From assembly GCA_030674155.1 (NCBI GenBank), contig CM060322.1, positions 66,512,736 to 66,530,235 on the forward strand: a stretch of 17,500 bases of DNA, written 5' to 3'. Below are positions 1-9,083 of the stretch, piece after piece. The translations under genes were made by a program, and so were the position numbers. The stretch's first letter is position 1. Every line of letters starts with the position of its first letter. A model generated the notes under the pieces. It was not told where the DNA came from. It was given only the letters and a program-made list of their open reading frames with translations, and made no database searches. The DNA comes from Stramonita haemastoma. Taxonomy: Eukaryota > Mollusca > Gastropoda > Neogastropoda > Muricidae.

Positions 1-16
1 AAATAATACATTCCAT

Positions 17-79
17 GTGTGTGTGTGTGTGCGGGTGCGTGTGTGCATGGGTGTGTGTGTGCATGCGTGTGTGTGTGTT
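17..79. repeat. (GT)n microsatellite, interrupted
   Basis: Alternating GT dinucleotides with a few GC and AT interruptions (GCGGGTGCG, GCATGG, GCATGC) fill this stretch. It is a simple repeat with no coding content and merges directly into the G run that follows. Confidence 0.95.
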
Positions 80-98
80 GGGGGGGGGGGGGGGGGGG
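80..98 (+). repeat. Poly-G run of 19
   Basis: Nineteen consecutive G residues follow the GT tract. Such a run can form a G-quadruplex and is also a common place for sequencing or assembly length errors, so the exact count should be treated with caution. Confidence 0.9.
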
Positions 99-360
99 CT
101 GACAAGCAAAGAAGGCAAAAGGGAAAATACAGCACACCATAAAATAAAAACATAAAAACTCATAAACACACACAAACAAAAAAACTAAATGTAATTTGCA
201 TTTCCATATTTAAACAGTAAAATGCAATTTCAGTTCAAATTTCAATAAGAACGGAAACATTCCTATCCAGTGTTGAGACTAGGATAGCATATGTGGAAGT
301 GGAAGTTTGGGGGGGGGAGGGTATCTTCAAATTACATCAATATCAAAACAAACCAGTTCG
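99..360. other. No gene seen
   Basis: AT-rich sequence between two simple repeats. I see no recognisable domain, transposon terminus or RNA gene here. Confidence 0.5.
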
Positions 361-715
<355 letters not shown>

Positions 716-1136
716 TGTGACGCTCCGCCACGAAATGAGTGGCTTAGCACATTACCCAATTTTGCTCTAGGAGCCATTAAAGGCAGGTAGGGGTCAAGTT
801 GTCAATTTTGAGATTTTGATTAATTATTAAACTATATCCGTTTATCTACCTTATAATGAAATATCAAGGCATAATTTTTATCCCTTTTGCTTTTAAATGT
901 GTTTTGAAAATCCCAAGGCCTCATTCTGACAACGTGTTACGAAAATAAACTTGTCCTTTTCTCATTTTGCCACTTCCTGTAGTCTATCATTTCAACTTGT
1001 AATAACTTTGCACAGAATTGTCCGATTTTCAATCTGTTTTTTTTTTGTATTTGATAGCCACTTTATTGCACATTAATAACATGTCAATAACTAAAAATTG
1101 ACCTCACTCCATCTCATTATGTGGTGGAGCGTCACA
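716..1136 (+). mobile_element. MITE copy A, TA-flanked, 421 bp
   Basis: The element starts TGTGACGCTCCGCCAC and ends with GTGGTGGAGCGTCACA. The two ends form terminal inverted repeats of about 24 bp with three mismatches. TA lies on both sides (714-715 and 1137-1138), the duplication expected for Tc1/mariner-type transposases. It has no open frame of useful length, so it is a non-autonomous element that would need a transposase encoded elsewhere. A second, nearly identical copy sits in the opposite orientation at 11133-11557. The family assignment rests on the TA duplication only. Confidence 0.85.
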
Positions 1137-1179
1137 TATGGAGTCACAACATGAGTTGTTACATATACACTCACATACT

Positions 1180-1209
1180 CACACACACACACACACACAC
1201 CACACACAC

Positions 1210-1290
<81 letters not shown>
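1180..1290. repeat. (CA)n microsatellite
   Basis: About 110 bp of CA dinucleotides with breaks near 1200 and 1210. It abuts the first recognisable codons of the truncated LINE at 1291, so it either marks the insertion site of that LINE or has expanded at the junction. Confidence 0.95.
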
Positions 1291-1292
<2 letters not shown>

Positions 1293-1298
1293 ATTAGA

Positions 1299-1610
1299 AA
1301 CGGTAGAACTCTAGGGGACTTGAAAGGGAAATATACCTGTCATGTACAGTAAGGTAGTAGTGTTGTAGATTATTTTATATGTTCAGATACTCTGACAAAA
1401 GACATTTTCAAAATGACAGTTAAAGACCTGAATCAGTTTTCTGACCATTGTCCATTACAATTAACTGTAAGTTTAACGCTGAAAAAAGGTAAAGGCAAAA
1501 TAAGTTATCAGCATATTCCGCAAACAAGAAACATGATGATAAGCAGAATGATTATGCTGAACAATTTTTCTGGGATGAAAAATCTGCCAAAGCTCTTAGT
1601 CAGGCATTAA
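1299..1610 (+). pseudogene. LINE endonuclease C-terminal remnant
   Basis: Reading from 1299 gives NGRTLGDLKGKYTCH, a TAA stop near 1350, then SSVVDYFICSDTL and, from 1413, MTVKDLNQFSDHCPLQLTV. The SDH triplet in QFSDHCPL matches the last conserved motif of the APE-type endonuclease that nicks target DNA in non-LTR retrotransposition. The first two thirds of the domain are absent. After about 1490 the frame no longer matches a family I know and ends at 1610. The internal TAA and the missing N-terminus make this non-functional. Confidence 0.75.
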
Positions 1611-2244
1611 AGACCAGAGAAATCAGTCAACTGTTACAAGAAATAAAGAACGACCTAAATACCCTACATTCTACAAAATCTGTCCATTTTATAGTTGAAA
1701 AAGTTACAAACATGTTGAAAAATGCATCAAAACTAGCTCTCCATTGTACACAAAGACATACAAAACGAACTTTAAAACGTTCTAAGAAGTGGTTTGACCA
1801 AGCTTGTTACATTCAAAGGAGAGAACTTATATCACTAAGGAATGCACTAAATAGGCACCCACAAAGCAGAATGTTAAATGAGAAATACTATCACCAGCTA
1901 AAAGTTTATAATTGAGTGTTGAAGAAAAAAAAGAGATCATACAAAAATATGTTAGTTCAGAGTCTCAATGACGCCTTATCATAAGACCCAAACCAAGTAT
2001 GAAAGACTTTAAAACTACTCCAAGAAGCAGAGAATCCTATAAAAGATAATCACTCTCCCCTTTCAAACTTGAAATGGTTAAAACATTTGGAAGGCCTTTT
2101 ACCCAAAAGCTTGAAAAAAGGTAACATTGATAAAAATATAAAGCAAAAGTACTAACTGAACTGGAAATTATAAACTCAAACATTTCATATTCTTACCTCG
2201 ACTTTCCAATTACTATAAAAGAGATACTGCATGCGTCTTGAAAT
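1611..2244 (+). pseudogene. LINE linker region, decayed
   Basis: This region joins endonuclease and reverse transcriptase. The clearest piece is the open frame from 1712 to 1915, with KKWFDQACYIQRRELISLRN, a stretch typical of the basic linker in this type of LINE protein. Stops at 1915 and beyond, and frame changes up to 2245, show decay. Just before the reverse transcriptase, ITIKEILHAS can be read at about 2209-2240, interrupted by a TGA before MRNKKAPGKDG. Confidence 0.6.
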
Positions 2245-2997
2245 ATGCGCAACAAAAAGGCACCTGGAAAAGATGGCATTACTAATGAAATAATAAAAGC
2301 CAGCCTACCAGACATGATAGAAACTGTTCAAAAATTATTTCAGCTAATTTTTAATTCTGGCACCTATCCTGAATCGTGGAAAAAGGGATTTAGTTTACCC
2401 ATTTTCAAATCTGGGGATCCAATGGAACCTGGAAATTATCGAGGAATAACACTGAATAATTCCCTTAGCAATCTTTTCTGTCAGATATTGAACAATCGCA
2501 TATTGAATTACCTTGAAGACAACAGACTAATATCACACAAACAAGCAGGCTTCCGAAAATCATATAGGACATCAGATCAGATATTCATACTGAAGAAAAT
2601 AATAGATGACATTTTAAAATCTCAAAAGAATTATCTTTACTGCTGCTTTGTTGACTTTCAGAAAGCTTTTGACTCAGTCTGGCATGAGGGTCTTATGTTG
2701 AAAATGTACCGCTTAGGTATTATAGGAAACTGTTTTAGAATAACCCGAAGTATGTATAATAATGCAACAGTGTGCACCAGAAATCGTTGTTTTTTTCTCC
2801 TCTGAAACATCAGTTCAAAAAGGTGTACAACAAGGAAATGTACTTAGTCCTACTTTATTTAACATATTTGTAAATGATCTTCCAAGTTATATTGATTATA
2901 TGGACTCACCATCTATAGATGATAATAAAACCAATGTTAATTCTTGCCTGTTATACGCTGATAACCTTGCAATCCTATCTACTACAAAGGCAGGATT
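2245..2997 (+). pseudogene. Non-LTR reverse transcriptase, broken
   Basis: The N-terminal fingers motif KKAPGKDGITNEIIK opens the domain, followed by GNYRGITLNNSLSNLF and HKQAGFRKSYRTSDQ. Motif A is FVDFQKAFD at 2647-2673. A frameshift lies between about 2755 and 2806. After it come GVQQGNVLSPTLFNIF and motif C at 2954-2965. Motif C reads YADN instead of YADD, so the second catalytic aspartate is lost. The domain is then cut by the RTE insertion and its thumb continues from 5967. The enzyme would have copied LINE RNA at a nicked chromosomal target; this copy cannot. Confidence 0.9.
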
Positions 2998-3052
2998 ACT
3001 CACTCACTTCTGCTACTGGGGCAGAACCAACTCTAAAGCTTCCAGCTAAAGG

Positions 3053-3790
3053 GGCAACCACTGGTACATGGAATGTAAAGACTCTGTACCAAACAGGAAG
3101 ATTACAGGAACTTACACATGAATTGCAGAGGTATAAATGGGACATCCTAGGGCTTGCGGAAGTCAGATGGATTGGCTTTGGAGAAACAACCACGCAACAC
3201 GGCCACAAAATATGGTACAGGGGAGAAGAGAAACTACATCAACATGGAGTAGGCTTTATTGTCAGGAAAGAGATTGTGTCAAGCATCATCAGCTGCACAC
3301 AAGTATCCAGCAGACTCATCTTAATCAGAGTTTCTGCAAAACTCCAGAGTCTCACCACTATCCAAGTGTATGCTCCAACATCTGACTATGATGATGACAA
3401 GATAGAAGAATTCTATGAAGAACTTGAAAATGTCATCTCCAAAATGCCCAAAAAGACATCCTTATTGTAGAAGGCGACTGGAATGCTAAGGTGGGACCTG
3501 ATGCCTATGACACCTGGGCAGGAACCACAGGACATATTTGACTGGGAGAAACAAATGACAGAGAACAGCGGCTGCTGGAATTCGCAAAGAAAAACAAACT
3601 AACTTTGGCTAACACACTCCACCCTCACAAGCCATGCAAAACATCAACCTGGCACTCACCAAATGGTCTGATTCATAATCAAATTGATTACATTCTGTCA
3701 CCCCAAAGATTGAAATCCAGTATAAACAAGGCAAACACAAGAACATTCCCAGGAGCTGACATTGGCAGTAGCCACAACCTTGTACTTACC
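3053..3790 (+). pseudogene. RTE APE-type endonuclease domain, broken
   Basis: GTWNVKTL opens the domain, followed by LAEVRWIGFGE (with the expected catalytic Glu), HQHGVGFIVRKEIV and IQVYAPTSDYDDD. A frameshift near 3453 puts EGDWNAKVGPDAY into another frame, and a TGA at 3539-3541 stands where family members have a sense codon before LGETNDRE. From 3605 the frame reads NTLHPHKPCKTSTWHSPNG and NQIDYILSPQR. The last motif reads GSSHNLVL where the family has GSDH, so a catalytic aspartate is gone. This domain would nick the target DNA for target-primed reverse transcription. Confidence 0.88.
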
Positions 3791-4552
3791 ACCATCAGGC
3801 TGAAACTAAAAGCAAAACAACAGCCAAAAAGCCCACGCATAAGATTTGACCTGGAAAAACTCAAAGACCCAACAGTGGTTGAGATCTTCCAAGCAAACAT
3901 TGGAGGAAAGTTCGCCGCACTCACAGCCATCGACAATGATGTGGACACACTGGCCAACAACATCAAAGAAGTGCTAACGACAGCAGCAGAAGAAACATTA
4001 GGAAGAAGCGGAACAAAGAAACAACCCTGGGTGACAAATGAGGTTCTTGACCTCTGCGACAAAAGAAGAGAACTTAAGAAACAAAAGTTCACAAGTCAAG
4101 AAGCTTACAAGAAGTACATGGATAGTGGCAGAGAAGTGAGGAAAAAGATGAGAGAAGCCAAAGAAGCATGGATTGAAGAACAATGCAACAACATCGAAGC
4201 TGGAATGGGCAAGGGAAACAGCAAAACAGCTTACGACACTTTGAAAGCACTAACAAAAACCACACAGCCTAAAGCCTCTGTTATTGAAGACAAAGAAGGA
4301 AATCTTATAACGGAAAACAATGCCATCCTCCAACGCTGGACAGAATACTGTGAGGGATTGTATAACTACCCACTACGCCCAGATACCAACATAGTTTCTG
4401 ACAAACCCCCTGAACACCAAGATAAAGACCCACCAATACAAAGGTGTGAAGTAGACACAGCTATTAAACAATTGAAGAAGGGGAAGTCCCCTGAAATCGA
4501 TAACATCCCAGCTGAACTCATAAAAAATGGAAGGAAGGAAACAGCGAGGTGA
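3791..4552 (+). pseudogene. RTE linker between endonuclease and RT
   Basis: This is the second half of the open frame 3605-4552. It reads SPRIRFDLEKLKDP, then a lysine- and glutamate-rich helical stretch (LCDKRRELKKQKF and following), then IEEQCNNIEAGMGKGNSKTAYDTLKALTKTTQP, and ends in the first RT-like motif GKSPEIDNIPAELIKNG. In functional relatives that motif carries a GxDxIP pattern; here it is EIDNIP. The frame closes at a TGA (4550-4552), after which the same protein continues in frame with FTKLCQNIHDTKEWPKEW. It is best read as one ORF with a premature stop. Confidence 0.85.
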
Positions 4553-5649
4553 TTCACAAAACTTTGTCAAAACATCCACGACACCAAAGAATGGCCAAAA
4601 GAATGGACACAGTCTCTTGTAATACCCCTGCCAAAGAAAGGAAACCTCAAGCAATGCCAAAACTACAGAACCATAAGTCTCATAAGTCATCCTAGCAAGA
4701 TCATGCTGCAGGTAGTCCTCAGCAGACTGAAAAACCAAGCGGAAAAAACTCCTGGCGGGCTTTAGACCAAAACGCAGCACAATGGAACAAATGTTCAATC
4801 TGAGAATTCTGATAGAGAAGCATCTCCAACACCAAAAAGACGTACCACAGTTTCATAGACTTCAAAAAGGCCTTTGACAGGGAATGGCATGACGGCCTCT
4901 GGCAAGTACTCAGGCACTTCAACATTGACAGCTGCCTTATTGAAGTCATCGAGGCTCTGTACGAGAACGCAAAAAGTGCAGTTTTCATGAACAATCACGT
5001 GGGCGAGTTCTTCAAGACCACGGTTGGGGTTCGCCAGGGCTGCCTTTTCTCACTTGTACTCTTCAACCTCTTCCTCGAAAACATCATGACAGAGACACTG
5101 CAAAACCACCACACTTCCATCTCCATTGGTGGAAGACCCCTTTGCAACCTCAGATTTGCAGATGACATTGACCTCATGGGCAGCAGCAAACAAGAACTGC
5201 AATTCCTCACAGACAATTTAACAGATCGAGCAAGCGCATACGGCATGGGGGTCAGTACAGAGAAATCAAAGATCATGGTCAACAGTGCAAGTAATGACAT
5301 CACGGAAATAAAGATGAATGGAAAAATACTAGAAGAGGTGAGCCAATTCAAATACTTAGGCTCCATCCTAACAAAAGATGGCACATCAAACAATGAAGTG
5401 AAAGCTCAGATTGCAACAGCAACATCTGCTCTGGTCAGACTTGAGAGGATCATCAGAAGCAACAACATCAGCTTCTGCACCAAATACCACCTCTACAAAT
5501 CCCTCGTGATATCTATCCTCCTATATGGCTGTGAATCATGGACTCTGACAGCAGAGTTAGAGAGGAGAATCCAAGCATTCGAGAACAAGTGCCACAGAAG
5601 GCTCCTAAAAAAATATTATACAAAGAACACAAGACCAATAACTATGTGA
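4553..5649 (+). pseudogene. RTE reverse transcriptase, frameshifted
   Basis: After the TGA the frame reads SLVIPLPKKGNLKQCQNYR and ISHPSKIML. A frameshift near 4745 leads into AGFRPKRSTMEQMFNLRIL. A second shift near 4845 leads into FIDFKKAFD (motif A, 4852-4878). From there one frame is open to 5649, with VGVRQGCLFS, motif C as RFADDIDLM (aspartates at 5161-5166, intact), STEKSKIMVNS, QFKYLGSILTKDG and LLYGCESWTL. The RxGC motif keeps RQGC but has LFSLVLFN where LLSPxLFN is usual. The catalytic aspartates survive while the reading frame does not. Confidence 0.9.
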
Positions 5650-5960
5650 AAGAAGAAATCAAAAAGTGTGTGGGCCCCCAAGAGCCTTTGCTCTCCACCA
5701 TAAAGAGGAGAAAGCTGATGTGGTTTGGTCACACCACAAGACACAACACCCTAGCAAAAACCATCCTGCAAGGAACAGTCGAGGGCAAGAGAAGAAGAGG
5801 CCGCCAAAAGAAATCATGGGTTGACAACATCAAAGACTGGACTGCCCAACCCCTGCAACCTCTTCTACTAGCCACACAGGATCGTGAAGCATGGAAAAAG
5901 ATATCTGTTGCATCTTCTCTCATGTCCCCCCTACGTCCTTTGGGATATGGGACTGAGTGA
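5600..5960 (+). pseudogene. RTE C-terminal basic domain
   Basis: After a frameshift near 5605-5615 the protein continues as LYKEHKTNNYVKEEIKKC, then GPQEPLLSTIKRRKLMWFGH, then KTILQGTVEGKRRRGRQKKSWVDNIKDW, ending LMSPLRPLGYGTE and TGA at 5958-5960. The arginine-rich GKRRRGRQKKSW patch followed by a Trp-containing helix is a standard C-terminal signature of this retrotransposon type, probably involved in nucleic-acid binding. The stop codon is formed by the terminal GAGTGAGTGAGT tail itself. Confidence 0.85.
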
Positions 5961-5966
5961 GTGAGT
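5954..5966 (+). repeat. RTE 3' terminal (TGAG)n tail
   Basis: Three units of TGAG end the element. Short tandem tails instead of poly-A are typical of RTE-clade 3' ends. The next bases, TACTGTGAAAAC, already belong to the interrupted host LINE (YCEN). Confidence 0.75.
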
Positions 5967-7154
5967 ACTGTGAAAACTGGGGACTAAATATCAACATGGA
6001 AAAAAACCAAACTTGTAATATTCACTCACTCAGACCCAAAAGTACCTATTCACTTCAAACTAGGTAGTCATATAATCCAAACTATTGATCAGTTCAAATA
6101 CTTCGGTGTAGTATTCCACAAATCAGGAACTTTTCACTTTGCCCAAGAACAGTTAGCTAAACAGGCAAATAAAGCAGTGTATTCACTAAGACGAGTCATC
6201 AGAGGACAAAATATTCGTTATGATACTATAATGCAGCTTTTTGATTCATTGATTATGCCTATAGCAACATATGGAGCTGAAATTTGGTTTCCATGGGTTG
6301 AAAATAAAATACCTATCTCAGTTAACTCAGACATATCCTCTTTCTTTGGAAACTTTCTGCTAAATATCCACATGAAAAAACACATATGAGATTTTGTAAG
6401 CTTATTTTGGGTCTACACTCTAAATCAATGAATCTACCAACACTTGCAGAATTAGGAAGATATCCAGTGGGGATTTATGTTGCATATCAAGTGATTGGTT
6501 ACTGGACTCATATCTTACATGTACATCATAATACTTACACAAAAAGAGTATACAATGCTATGTTGAATCAAGAGGACACTGCTAAAGCTCTTTGGATACT
6601 GTTTCTTAAAAAAACTTTCTTCATAATTTAGGGCTATGACACGTTTGGAACAATCAGTCAACACTTAGTAAAAACAGGCTGGAATTTCCATTCTGCCAAA
6701 AATTAGACGAGAGATATGTCAAGTTCGGGAAACAATAAAGAACCAAAACAATTAGACTCGAATTTTACGATAAAATTAAAAAACTGATTATCACCTAGAA
6801 CCTTACCTTGTTGCAGATATCGACCCATCCCACAAACAAGCTCTTTGTAGACTCTGAGTCAGTGCCCACGATTTGAACATTGAGTGTGGTTGATATACAG
6901 GTACCCCAAGACAAGAAAGATTGTGTAATGTGTGTGGAGTTGTAGAAGATGAATTTCATTTTTTGGATGCGTGTATGTTTTTTCAGGGTCTACGAAGTAA
7001 TCTACTTAAAGATGTGCATCAGTCCAGCCACTTATTGGTAGGAACAACCCAACAAATATGTTTGAATAATTTGGTTCCAAGTGATTTTGAACAGCTTGAC
7101 GGCCTCCAAGGACCCTTTGCAAAGTATGTTTTTGATTGCATGAATCTTCGGTGA
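5967..7154 (+). pseudogene. LINE RT thumb and C-terminal domain, broken
   Basis: YCENWGLNIN is followed by a one-base shift in an A-run near 6000, then KLVIFTHSD and QFKYFGVVFHKSG. From 6177 the frame reads SLRRVIRGQNIRYDT and IATYGAEIWFPW. A break near 6385 leads into RFCKLILGLHSKSMNLPTLAELGRYP. After decayed sequence, the frame from 6921 reads CNVCGVVEDEFHFLDAC (6924-6974), a C-x2-C-x8-H-x4-C spacing that looks like a zinc knuckle and is typical of the C-terminus of these LINE proteins. The frame closes after FDCMNLR. Several frameshifts and stops make it inactive. Confidence 0.8.
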
Positions 7155-7209
7155 CTTTTTCTAACCAATTTGTTCACTTGTGTCTATAAGCTTTGTATGC
7201 TTCCATGAC

Positions 7210-7250
7210 AATAAACGATGTTCTGTTCTGATCTGTTCTGTTCTGTTTTG
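7210..7250 (+). repeat. LINE-1 polyadenylation signal and TTCTG tail
   Basis: AATAAA at 7210-7215 is followed by GATG and then repeated TTCTG units (7220-7250, one reading ATCTG, the last TTTTG). A short tandem repeat after a polyadenylation-like signal is the usual 3' end of several animal LINE families and marks the true end of this element. Confidence 0.75.
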
Positions 7251-7272
7251 TTCACACATGAGTGCTCGGCGC

Positions 7273-7320
7273 ATGCGGGCACACATACACACACACATAC
7301 ACACGCGCATACACACACAG
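7273..7320. repeat. Imperfect (CA)n tract
   Basis: CA dinucleotides broken by TA and GCGC steps. It separates the 3' ends of two LINEs that point at each other, LINE-1 on + and LINE-3 on minus, and may be derived from the 3' tail of the latter. Confidence 0.85.
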
Positions 7321-7339
7321 AGGTTTACATGTGGTAGGA

Positions 7340-8040
7340 GTACTGATCTGTTAGTACATCAGTTAATACATTTGAGGTGGGTATAAATCGCTTACTTGAA
7401 AGTTTCTCTACTTTGGGATGTTTTCACGAATGTTGGCAGCATGTTCCAGAGTAGGCTACTTGAGTATGCAAGGCTTGATTTAAAGAGGTTGATTCTAGGT
7501 ATTGGTAGTTGAATTTTGGTAAGATATCTGGAGGTCATATGAAATTTAGAATAGAGGGTTTGTGGAGCATGTCCTGTCATAATTTTATGCGTAAACATTC
7601 CTTTATTTAAGGGTAAGCATGTCTTTTAAAGGAAGAACCTCCAATTTGGCATAGTCTGATGCACTTAAAGTAGAAGATTTTAGAAGAACTGCTTTTGAGT
7701 GCTCTTTTGTAACTGCTATTTAGAGGTTTGAGAGTATTGGCACTGGTTGTGTCAAATAGGGTAGAACAACAGTTGATTGAAGATATAATGTATGCATGTA
7801 TGAATAGTTTTCTTGCATGTGTGTTGATAAAGTGTTTGATTTTGCAAAGCTGGTATACATGTTTTGAAACTGTTTTTGATTATTTATGCGTGCAATCCAT
7901 GAAAAATTGTTGTCAATCACAATACCTAAAAGTTTATGGTTATCAACTTACTCAATAGTTTCATTGTTTATTAATATGGGTAGAAGTCTAATTGTCATGT
8001 TTTGTCTCTTTTGTCTTGTAATAAGCATGTCGTTGATCTT
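7340..8040 (-). pseudogene. LINE-3 C-terminal region, broken
   Basis: On the minus strand this reads DMLITRQKRQNMTIRLLP, then KLLGIVIDNNFSW (7940-7895 region), SKSNTL- and HMQENYSYMHTLYLQS-like helices, TLKPLNSSYKRALK, and from 7598 HKIMTGHAPQTLYSKFHMTSR and LFKSSLAYSSSLLWNMLP. The YxxSLLWNxLP motif marks the extreme C-terminus in Jockey/CR1-type LINE proteins. Frame changes occur between blocks. About 70 bp at 8041-8109 fit neither this protein nor the neighbouring SINE. Confidence 0.75.
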
Positions 8041-8118
8041 TTGTGTTTATATATTCAAGTGAGTTTCATTTCAACTTGTTGCTTCATACAATTTCTACAA
8101 ATTGTAATATTTTTGTGG

Positions 8119-8248
8119 TGGCCCAGGTGCTGAGGTGGGAGAGCTTGCGGGAGCGTTGGACCTCCGCATTCCTGATTCTTGGCTGCAAGTGCTGATATCA
8201 GCCTCTGCTGGAAAGGACTATAATTCTACTGAAAGAAAAAAAAAACTT
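8119..8248 (+). mobile_element. tRNA-like SINE inserted in LINE-3
   Basis: TGGCCCAGGTG at 8119-8129 matches the RNA polymerase III A-box pattern TRGYNNARNNG exactly. GATTCTTGGC at 8173-8182 is a weak B-box-like match about 54 bp further on. The body carries a 12-bp palindrome GCTGATATCAGC and ends in GAAAG plus A10 (8236-8245). TTTTTGTGG is present at 8110-8118 and again at 8249-8257, a 9-bp target-site duplication. The element lies in the opposite orientation to the interrupted LINE. I do not recognise the SINE family. Confidence 0.6.
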
Positions 8249-9007
8249 TTTTTGTGGGTTTAGTGACATATGGTTATGATTGCACCATTTGCTTAGAGAA
8301 TCAATGCTACTTTGTAATGAGGTAGATATTTGATTAAGATTGGTATTATTAGTATGAATTGTTGTGTCATCACAGAAAAAGCTCACATGATTCTTTAATG
8401 TAGAGTTGAAGGTCATTAACATATATAGAGAATAAAAGTGGACCTAGAACAGACCCTTGAGGTATCCCATATTTTACTGGTAGTGTAGATGATTTAATGT
8501 TATTGATCGAAATATATTGTCTATTATGCAGGAATGATTTGATTAACTTCAGACCGTTATCAGATATGCCATATAGCATTAGTTTTCAGCATAGTAGTTC
8601 ATGGTCAGTTATATCAAAGGCTTTAGCAAAGTCAACAAAAAGGGCTCCACAATATTTGTTAGTATTTATATTGTTGTGCCAAGAATCTATACTGTTAGTA
8701 AGAGCTGTGTGGCAAGAATGATTTTTCCTGAATCCTGATTGGTTATCAATTAAAAGACTATAACGTTCTAAATGATTACTAAGGTGTTTGTGTATATGTT
8801 TTTCAAATGGCCTGTAGTTACATGGTTTTGGAGAGTCACCAGATTTATGAAAGGGAAATTACTTTGGCCAGCTTGAATTGTGAGGGAAGTGACATTTTCC
8901 AACAAGTTATAAACATAAGTGAGCATCTCAGTTATAAAGGGAGCTGCCATTTTGAGAATTTTTCCATCCACACCATCTGGACTTTGACTTTTTCTTTGTT
9001 TTAACAC
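8249..9007 (-). pseudogene. LINE-3 reverse transcriptase, broken
   Basis: Reading leftward from 9007: KSQSPDGVDGKILKMAAPF, then, after a frame change, KSGDSPKPCNYRP joined directly to FEKHIHKHLSNHLERYS. About ten codons of the usual ISxLPxxSKxxE stretch are missing. GFRKNHSC follows, then motif A FVDFAKAFD (8639-8613). A TGA at 8588-8586 interrupts KLMLYGISDNGLKLIKSFL. YGIPQGSVLGPLLFSIYVNDL is clear. Motif C is hit by a frameshift near 8372-8378, so ELF runs into CDD where FADD is expected; both aspartate codons remain at 8371-8366. The domain ends in WCNHNHMSLNPQK. Confidence 0.85.
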
Positions 9008-9063
9008 TTTCTACCCCGGGTATGGACTATTTTCCCTACCACACGATCATCTCCCCTGGATGG

Positions 9064-9083
9064 GGTACGGATTAATCCGTACC
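9064..9083. repeat. 20-bp perfect palindrome in piggyBac-like element
   Basis: GGTACGGATTAATCCGTACC equals its own reverse complement. It lies 60 bp inside the left end and could be a subterminal transposase-binding or hairpin site; no equally long palindrome occurs near the right end, where shorter ones (TGCAGCTGCA, AGTGCA/TGCACT) are found. Confidence 0.9.

Larger units (their letters stand above)
1291..2997 (+). mobile_element. LINE-1 of this window, 5' segment (truncated)
   Basis: The left part of a non-LTR retrotransposon on the + strand. It begins inside the endonuclease domain directly after the CA tract, so the N-terminal part is missing. It runs through a linker and into the reverse transcriptase, and stops at the codons for STTKAGL where the RTE element is inserted. 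The same protein resumes at 5967 with YCENWGLNIN. Numerous stops and frameshifts show that the copy is dead. The family belongs to the broad Jockey/CR1/I group of LINEs; I cannot name the clade more closely. Confidence 0.85.
2998..5966 (+). mobile_element. RTE-type retrotransposon, nearly full length, nested
   Basis: A second LINE of about 2.97 kb inserted in the same orientation into the reverse transcriptase of the first. It has an APE-type endonuclease starting at about 3053, a linker, a reverse transcriptase with intact FADD, and a basic C-terminal domain. The stop codon lies inside a terminal TGAG repeat (5954-5966), giving almost no 3' UTR, as is usual for the RTE clade. The order and wording of motifs (GTWNVKTL, LAEVRW, VYAPTSD, GDWNAKVG, NQIDYIL) match the RTE/BovB type. 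At least four frame breaks and two in-frame stops make it inactive. Exact ends are uncertain by several bases because TCAC/TGAG repeats occur at both edges. Confidence 0.88.
5967..7250 (+). mobile_element. LINE-1 of this window, 3' segment
   Basis: The protein interrupted at 2997 resumes here as YCENWGLNIN and runs to a stop at 7152-7154, followed by a 3' UTR of about 60 bp, an AATAAA at 7210-7215 and a TTCTG tandem tail. The right end lies against an imperfect CA tract. Together with 1291-2997 this makes about 3.0 kb of original element. Confidence 0.85.

Noticed and set aside
1091..1288. Minus-strand frame of alternating Cys-Val
   Set aside because: It is a translation of the CA microsatellite and the MITE end, not a protein.
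3688..5393. Minus-strand open frames opposite the RTE element (up to 141 codons)
   Set aside because: They are antisense shadows of a clearly coding + strand with continuous endonuclease and RT motifs.
8119..8190. Functional tRNA gene
   Set aside because: An A-box is present, but the B-box is poor, no cloverleaf with anticodon arm can be drawn, and the segment ends in an A-rich tail with a target duplication, which fits a SINE instead.
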